Shown one piece after another: positions 24,800-27,648 of a DNA stretch of 27,648 nt (the stretch's first letter is position 1; every line of letters starts with the position of its first letter). A program made the position numbers and the translations under genes. A model generated the notes under the pieces. The model did not search any database. It was not told where the DNA came from and saw nothing but the letters and a program-made list of their open reading frames with translations. Origin of the DNA: CAZSAT01 sp964604675 (GTDB lineage Bacteria > Myxococcota_A > UBA796 > CAJQPC01); NCBI GenBank assembly GCA_964604675.1, contig CAZSAT010000092.1:1-27648 (forward strand), read 5' to 3'.

Positions 24800-25875
24800 T
24801 GCAGGGCCTGACCTCCGGCGAGGCCGCCGCGCGCCTGGAGCGCGACGGCCCCAACACCCTGCCCGAGCCCGAGCGCTCGGTCGGGCAGGTGATCCGTCGA
24901 CAGCTGGACGACGTGCTGGTGTGGCTGCTCCTCGGGGCGCTGGTCCTGAGCACCGTGCTGCCCTTCGTGGAGCACGGGGGCTGGCCGGGGCTGCGGGCCT
25001 TCGTGGACGCGGCGGTCATCGGGGCCATCCTGGTGCTGAACCTGGTGCTCGGGGTGGTGCAGGTCTTCCGGGCCGAGCGGGCCATCGCGGCGCTGGCGAA
25101 GCTCGCGGCGCCCGAGGTGACCGTGCGCCGGGACGGCCGCGAGCAGCGGCTGGCGAGCGCCGGGCTGGTGGTCGGCGACGTGGTGCTGCTGGAGGCGGGA
25201 GAGCGCGTGCCGGCGGACGCGCGGGTCGCGGCCTCGAGCTTCCTGGAGGTCGACGAGTCGCTCCTGACGGGCGAGTCGGTGCCGGTGGGAAAGCGCGCCG
25301 GCGGGGTCGACGTCGAGGCTCCGGTCGCCGAGCGGCCCACGATGGTGCACGCGGGCAGCCTGGTGACCCGGGGCACGGCCGAGGTCGAGGTCAGCGCGGC
25401 GGGGGCGCGGACCGAGGCGGGCCGCATCGCCGGGCTGATGGCGGCAGCGGAGGCCCCGGAGACGCCCCTCGAGCGGCAGCTCGCGGGCCTCGGCAAGGTG
25501 CTCGGGCTGGCGGCGCTGGCGGTGTGCGTCGTGGTGGCGGCGCTGGGCTGGTACCGGCAGATGCCCTTCATCGAGCTGCTGCTGGTGGGCATCAGCCTGG
25601 CGGTGTCCGCGGTGCCCGAGGGCCTGCCGGCCATCGTGACCGTCTGCTTCGCGGCGGGCATGCGCCACATGTCGGCGAGGCAGGCCCTCGTGCGCCGGCT
25701 CGACGCGCTGGAGACCCTCGGGGCCGTCACGGTCATCGCGACGGACAAGACCGGCACCCTGACCGCCAACGAGATGACGGTGGTCGAGCACTGGGGGCCC
25801 GACGGCCTGCTGGCCCGGATCGGTGCCTCGTGCAACCACGCCGCCAGCTCGGGTCTGGGCCGCCATGCGCCGTGA
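24799..25875 (+). pseudogene. P-type cation ATPase (Ca2+-ATPase type), 3'-truncated
   Basis: N-terminal 358 aa of a P2-type cation-transporting ATPase, which would normally have about 850-900 residues. Visible in order: cation ATPase N-domain (GLTSGEAAARLERDGPNTLP), first helix pair, actuator loop with VDESLLTGESVPV (TGES), membrane helix with the ion-site motif AVSAVPEGLPAIVT, and phosphorylation motif DKTGTLT with D316. Homology stops soon after (LLARIGASCNHAAS), then a short foreign tail SGLGRHAP and a stop. The nucleotide-binding domain, the GDGxND hinge motif and helices 5-10 are missing, so transport is impossible. The start overlaps the ribonuclease stop (TGATG), showing the two were an operon before the deletion. 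25876-26064 shows no gene. Confidence 0.85.
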
Positions 25876-26064
25876 GCCATGAGCCATGCTGACGACGCCG
25901 GTTCGAGCCGCGCGGTGGACCCGCACCGGATTCGATAGTCCCGACGGGCTCCGGGGAAGGGTTGGCCAGATTGGATGAAGATCGAACTCTGTGGCTGCGC
26001 GACGGGGCCGAGATGGGGGAGAGCGTCGGGCGGCTCTTGCTCTTGGCAGCCGGTGGACACGGGC

Positions 26065-26093
26065 TTGACGGGTGACCCTGTTCACACTACTGT
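26065..26093 (+). promoter_or_regulatory. Sigma-70-like promoter of the toxin-antitoxin pair
   Basis: TTGACG (-35) and TACTGT (-10) with a 17-base spacer, just upstream of the antitoxin. The -35 matches five of six consensus bases; the -10 keeps the key first, second and last positions. The -10 is inside the operator palindrome. Confidence 0.5.
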
Positions 26094-26098
26094 AGTGT
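26084..26098. promoter_or_regulatory. Palindromic operator ACACTAC-T-GTAGTGT
   Basis: Perfect seven-base arms around a single T, covering the -10 box of the toxin-antitoxin promoter; GTGTACAC (26095-26102) is a second overlapping palindrome. Position and symmetry fit autorepression by the antitoxin or the antitoxin-toxin complex, as is common in VapBC systems. Confidence 0.6.
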
Positions 26099-26122
26099 AC
26101 ACGCGATACGTGTGGAGGATGC

Positions 26123-26344
26123 GTGGCCCGAAACATCACCCTCAGCGCCGACGAAGCCCTCATCGAGCGAGCCCGCGCGCGTGCACGGCAGCAGCAGACT
26201 TCGCTCAATGCGGCGTTCCGGCGGTGGTTGGAGTCCTACGCCGCCGAGCAGTACGCTCGGCAGGACTACGAACGCCTCATGGGGCGCTTGGACGAGGTCA
26301 GGGCCGGTCGTTCCTTCACCCGAGATGAGATGAATGAGCGATAG
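26123..26344 (+). CDS. VapB-type antitoxin (ribbon-helix-helix-like)
   Basis: A 73-aa protein: MARNITLSADEALIERARAR, then ARQQQTSLNAAFRRWLESYA and a charged C-terminal tail. The N-terminal strand (NITLSADEALIERAR) plus two helices fits a ribbon-helix-helix DNA-binding fold. The C-terminal part (YERLMGRLDEVRAGRSFTRDE) would wrap and block the toxin. GTG at 26123 is preceded by GGAGGA. It overlaps the PIN toxin by 11 bases, the classical antitoxin-first order. It likely represses its own promoter through the palindrome at 26084-26098. Confidence 0.85.
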   Translation: MARNITLSADEALIERARARARQQQTSLNAAFRRWLESYAAEQYARQDYERLMGRLDEVRAGRSFTRDEMNER

Positions 26345-26759
26345 GTACTTCCTCGACACCAACGTCCTCGTCTACAGCTTCGACGAGACCGACGTGTCCA
26401 AGCGGGACCGCGCCCGGGCGTTGATCGCCGGGGCGCTCGAGGGCGGCGGGACCATCAGCTTCCAGGTCGTGCAAGAGTTCCTGAACGTCGCCCTCCGGAA
26501 GTTCGTCCGGCCGATGACGCTCAACCAGGCACAGGACTACCTCGACGCGGTCCTCGTGCCGTTGTGCCGAGTCCATTCCGATCCGGACCTCTACAGAGAC
26601 GCGCTGGCCACGCACCTGCGGTGGCGGTTCTCGTTCTATGACTCACTGGTGGTGGCGGCCGCCCTGCGCTCCGGCTGCCACACCTTGTACACCGAGGACC
26701 TCCAACACGGCCAGGACCTCGGAGGCCTCGTGATCGTAGATCCCTTTCGCAGTGTGTAG
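26334..26759 (+). CDS. VapC-type PIN-domain toxin
   Basis: A 141-aa PIN-domain ribonuclease; VapC toxins usually cleave tRNA or rRNA and arrest translation when the antitoxin is lost. Acidic metal-binding residues are in place: D8 (YFLDTNVLVYSFD), E48 (QVVQEFLNV), D103 (SFYDSLVVAAA) and E121/D122 (LYTEDLQHGQ). The length is normal and the gene looks intact. The ATG at 26334 lies inside the antitoxin reading frame (11-base overlap), so translation is coupled. The pair lies inside the region bracketed by the 136-bp direct repeats and next to truncated genes, where it could act as a stabiliser. Confidence 0.92.
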   Translation: MSDRYFLDTNVLVYSFDETDVSKRDRARALIAGALEGGGTISFQVVQEFLNVALRKFVRPMTLNQAQDYLDAVLVPLCRVHSDPDLYRDALATHLRWRFSFYDSLVVAAALRSGCHTLYTEDLQHGQDLGGLVIVDPFRSV

Positions 26760-26780
26760 CGCCAGGGCGTCAGAAAGACG

Positions 26781-26804
26781 TGACCCGATGGGATTCGAAC
26801 CCGT
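26781..26804 (-). other. tRNA 3'-end-like fragment (T-arm)
   Basis: Read leftward: ACGGG-TTCGAAT-CCCAT, then CGGGTCA, exactly the layout of a tRNA T-arm (GTTCGAATC loop) plus 3' acceptor strand. One T-stem pair is C-A and no CCA follows. Upstream sequence shows no anticodon or D arm. It may be a relic of integration at a tRNA gene or chance. The surrounding 26760-26928 holds no gene I can support; a rightward frame from the ATG at 26788 looks weakly protein-like. Confidence 0.3.
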
Positions 26805-26928
26805 CCGCCCACACGATCACCCGCCGGGCCCTCGATCTCGACACCGGCGAGCGCCTCTGCGCTGTGCGCCTTCGCTTCCTCACTACCCACGAGCCTCCTC
26901 CGGGCCAGGGCCATGGTGGGAGCGGGCA

Positions 26929-27204
26929 TCAACGAAAGAGGGTGCTCCCGCCTGTGCACTCGAGCAACGACGTGCCGGGCGTGAGCGCTCCGCTCCTCTC
27001 GGCGGCCTCGACCATCGCCAGGGCCATCCGATCCTTGTACGAGCCGGTCGGATTGACGCCCTCCAGCTTGATCCAGATGTCCGCCGAGCCCGGCGGCGGG
27101 ATCCGCTGCAGCCGTATGAGGGGCGTGTTCCCGATCGCTGTCAACATGAGATGTCCGTTCGCGGGGTTCAAGACCGGCGGTACGGTACCCGGCGACCGAT
27201 CCAT
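26929..27204 (-). pseudogene. CysK/CysM-like PLP enzyme N-terminal fragment
   Basis: Reads MLTAIGNTPLIRLQRIPPPG (from the ATG at 27147), then IWIKLEGVNPTGSYKDRMAL and LLECTGGSTLFR before a stop. GNTPL, the PLP-lysine motif NPTGSYKDR and the start of the phosphate-binding SGGSTG-like loop are those of the cysteine synthase family. Only about 70-90 of about 300 residues remain, cut exactly at the loop, so it is inactive. The frame is open to an ATG at 27204, directly beside the 20-bp palindrome. It lies downstream of the 97-aa gene on the same strand. Confidence 0.75.
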
Positions 27205-27205
27205 C

Positions 27206-27225
27206 GTTTTCCAACGTTGGAAAAC
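27206..27225. promoter_or_regulatory. Perfect 20-bp palindrome GTTTTCCAACGTTGGAAAAC
   Basis: Every base pairs with its mirror, and the element is AT-rich in a very GC-rich setting. It sits between the 97-aa gene stop (27229) and the upstream-most ATG (27204) of the CysK-like fragment. A perfect palindrome with no loop suits a dimeric repressor site better than a terminator hairpin, and no T-run follows on either strand. The regulator is unknown. Confidence 0.6.
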
Positions 27226-27228
27226 CGA

Positions 27229-27522
27229 TCACCCCTCGCCGAACCGCTCGACCCACTGCGGACGGGTCGCCTGGTACTTGTCGAACAGCTCGTCCATCGC
27301 CTCGATGAGCGCCCGGCCCTGCTGGTCGGTGTCGTCGGAGAACTCGGGCCCCTCCAGCGGCCCCTCGGGCAACAGGCGGAGCTGCTCGACGAGGCGCAGG
27401 GAGCGGTACAGGTACTTCGGGTGGAAGGGCAGCTCGGGGCGCCGGGCGAGCTCCCGGAAGCTCAGGTGCTCCCGATGCGCGCCGGGAAGCTTCGACGGCA
27501 CGAGCAGTGTGGAGTCCTTCAT
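27229..27522 (-). CDS. Hypothetical protein, 97 aa (intact copy of duplicated gene)
   Basis: Starts MKDSTLLVPSKLPGAHREHL and continues LSFRELARRPELPFHPKYLY, with a C-terminal QGRALIEAMDELFDKYQATR, then PQWVERFGEG and a TGA. The product is soluble, with an acidic, helical C-terminus. No family recognised. The ATG at 27522 is preferred (residues match the short paralogue's MKT start); the frame is open to 27546. The C-terminal 45 residues are duplicated at 21063-21198. It is divergent from the partial gene at 27545, with starts 22 bases apart. Confidence 0.65.
   Translation of the reverse strand: MKDSTLLVPSKLPGAHREHLSFRELARRPELPFHPKYLYRSLRLVEQLRLLPEGPLEGPEFSDDTDQQGRALIEAMDELFDKYQATRPQWVERFGEG
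27231..27366 (+). repeat. Direct repeat copy 2 (136 bp)
   Basis: Second copy of the segment at 21063-21198, same orientation, no gaps, about ten mismatches by hand count. Here it is the 3' end of the intact 97-aa gene, including its stop codon side, so this is likely the parental copy. Confidence 0.8.
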
Positions 27523-27544
27523 GCCGCCCATCGTAGGATCGAGC

Positions 27545-27648
27545 ATGCAGCTCGACGCGTACCTCGCCTCCCTCGACCACTTTCACGCGCTCGCCTCGGG
27601 CGCCTCGGATCGCGTCGTAGCGCACTGGCTGCGCTCCGAGTCCGAGCA
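27545..27648 (+). CDS. Partial CDS at window end
   Basis: ATG at 27545 with AGGA six bases upstream opens MQLDAYLASLDHFHALASGA, then SDRVVAHWLRSESE, with no stop before the window edge. Third positions are GC-rich as in real genes here. Only 34 residues are visible, so the family cannot be named. It is divergent from the 97-aa gene and probably shares its control region. Confidence 0.5.
   Translation, partial: MQLDAYLASLDHFHALASGASDRVVAHWLRSESE

Noticed and set aside
25868..25900. GAGCCAT doublet after the ATPase as an insertion-sequence end
   Set aside because: Two short direct copies only; no inverted terminal repeat or transposase nearby.
26760..26860. A complete tRNA gene on the minus strand
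   Set aside because: Only the T-arm and 3' acceptor strand are present; no anticodon or D arm can be folded upstream.

Overview
The window (about 27.6 kb, uniformly very GC-rich, many GTG starts) looks like chromosome from a member of the Myxococcota or a close relative. The grounds are a MYXO-CTERM-like tail on a secreted M23 peptidase, a lipoprotein with eight MopE-type acidic repeats, an FG-GAP lipoprotein and other small secreted proteins, and a hybrid PAS histidine kinase. Assignment below phylum level is not possible from this sequence.

Left part (1-15.3 kb) is compact and mostly intact. A leftward housekeeping operon tmk-lipB-serS (stop/start overlap GTGA between tmk and lipB) is followed by a rightward 948-aa lipoprotein that combines MopE repeats, a lamin-tail domain and two C-terminal cytochrome c-like modules. 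Next come a small hypothetical gene, a hybrid histidine kinase, an SRPBCC-fold gene, a helical hypothetical and a small membrane protein. A rightward cell-envelope set follows: MscS-type channel, M23 peptidase, metzincin-type metalloprotease, HEAT-like exported protein and a seven-repeat FG-GAP lipoprotein. The last three are tightly packed or overlapping and look like one operon.

Right part (15.3-27.6 kb) is different: intact genes alternate with truncated, frameshifted or chimeric remnants. Intact genes are an APC permease with a 108-aa companion, a small lipoprotein, an AlkP-superfamily hydrolase, an MBL/beta-CASP ribonuclease and a VapBC-type toxin-antitoxin pair with its own palindromic operator. 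Remnants are a fibrinogen-like domain start, a membrane spermidine-synthase-like gene, an HNH endonuclease split at C-tracts plus an internally deleted second copy, a YchF GTPase core, a CoA-transferase N-terminus fused to a CaCA exchanger C-terminus, a P-type ATPase cut after its DKTGT motif, a tRNA T-arm-like piece and a CysK-like N-terminus. Two copies of a 136-bp segment (about 93% identical by hand alignment, same orientation) bracket about 6.2 kb (21.06-27.37 kb) of this mosaic, including the toxin-antitoxin pair. The best reading is a recombination- and deletion-prone segment. Three breaks all look like loss of one base near C or G runs, so consensus sequence error must also be considered.

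The most notable items are the MopE/lamin-tail/cytochrome lipoprotein, the TMPK whose P-loop lysine is threonine, the minimal signal peptides without basic residues, the direct-repeat-bounded remnant region and a perfect 20-bp palindrome just upstream of the CysK-like remnant. No CRISPR array, rRNA, complete tRNA or recognisable insertion sequence was seen.
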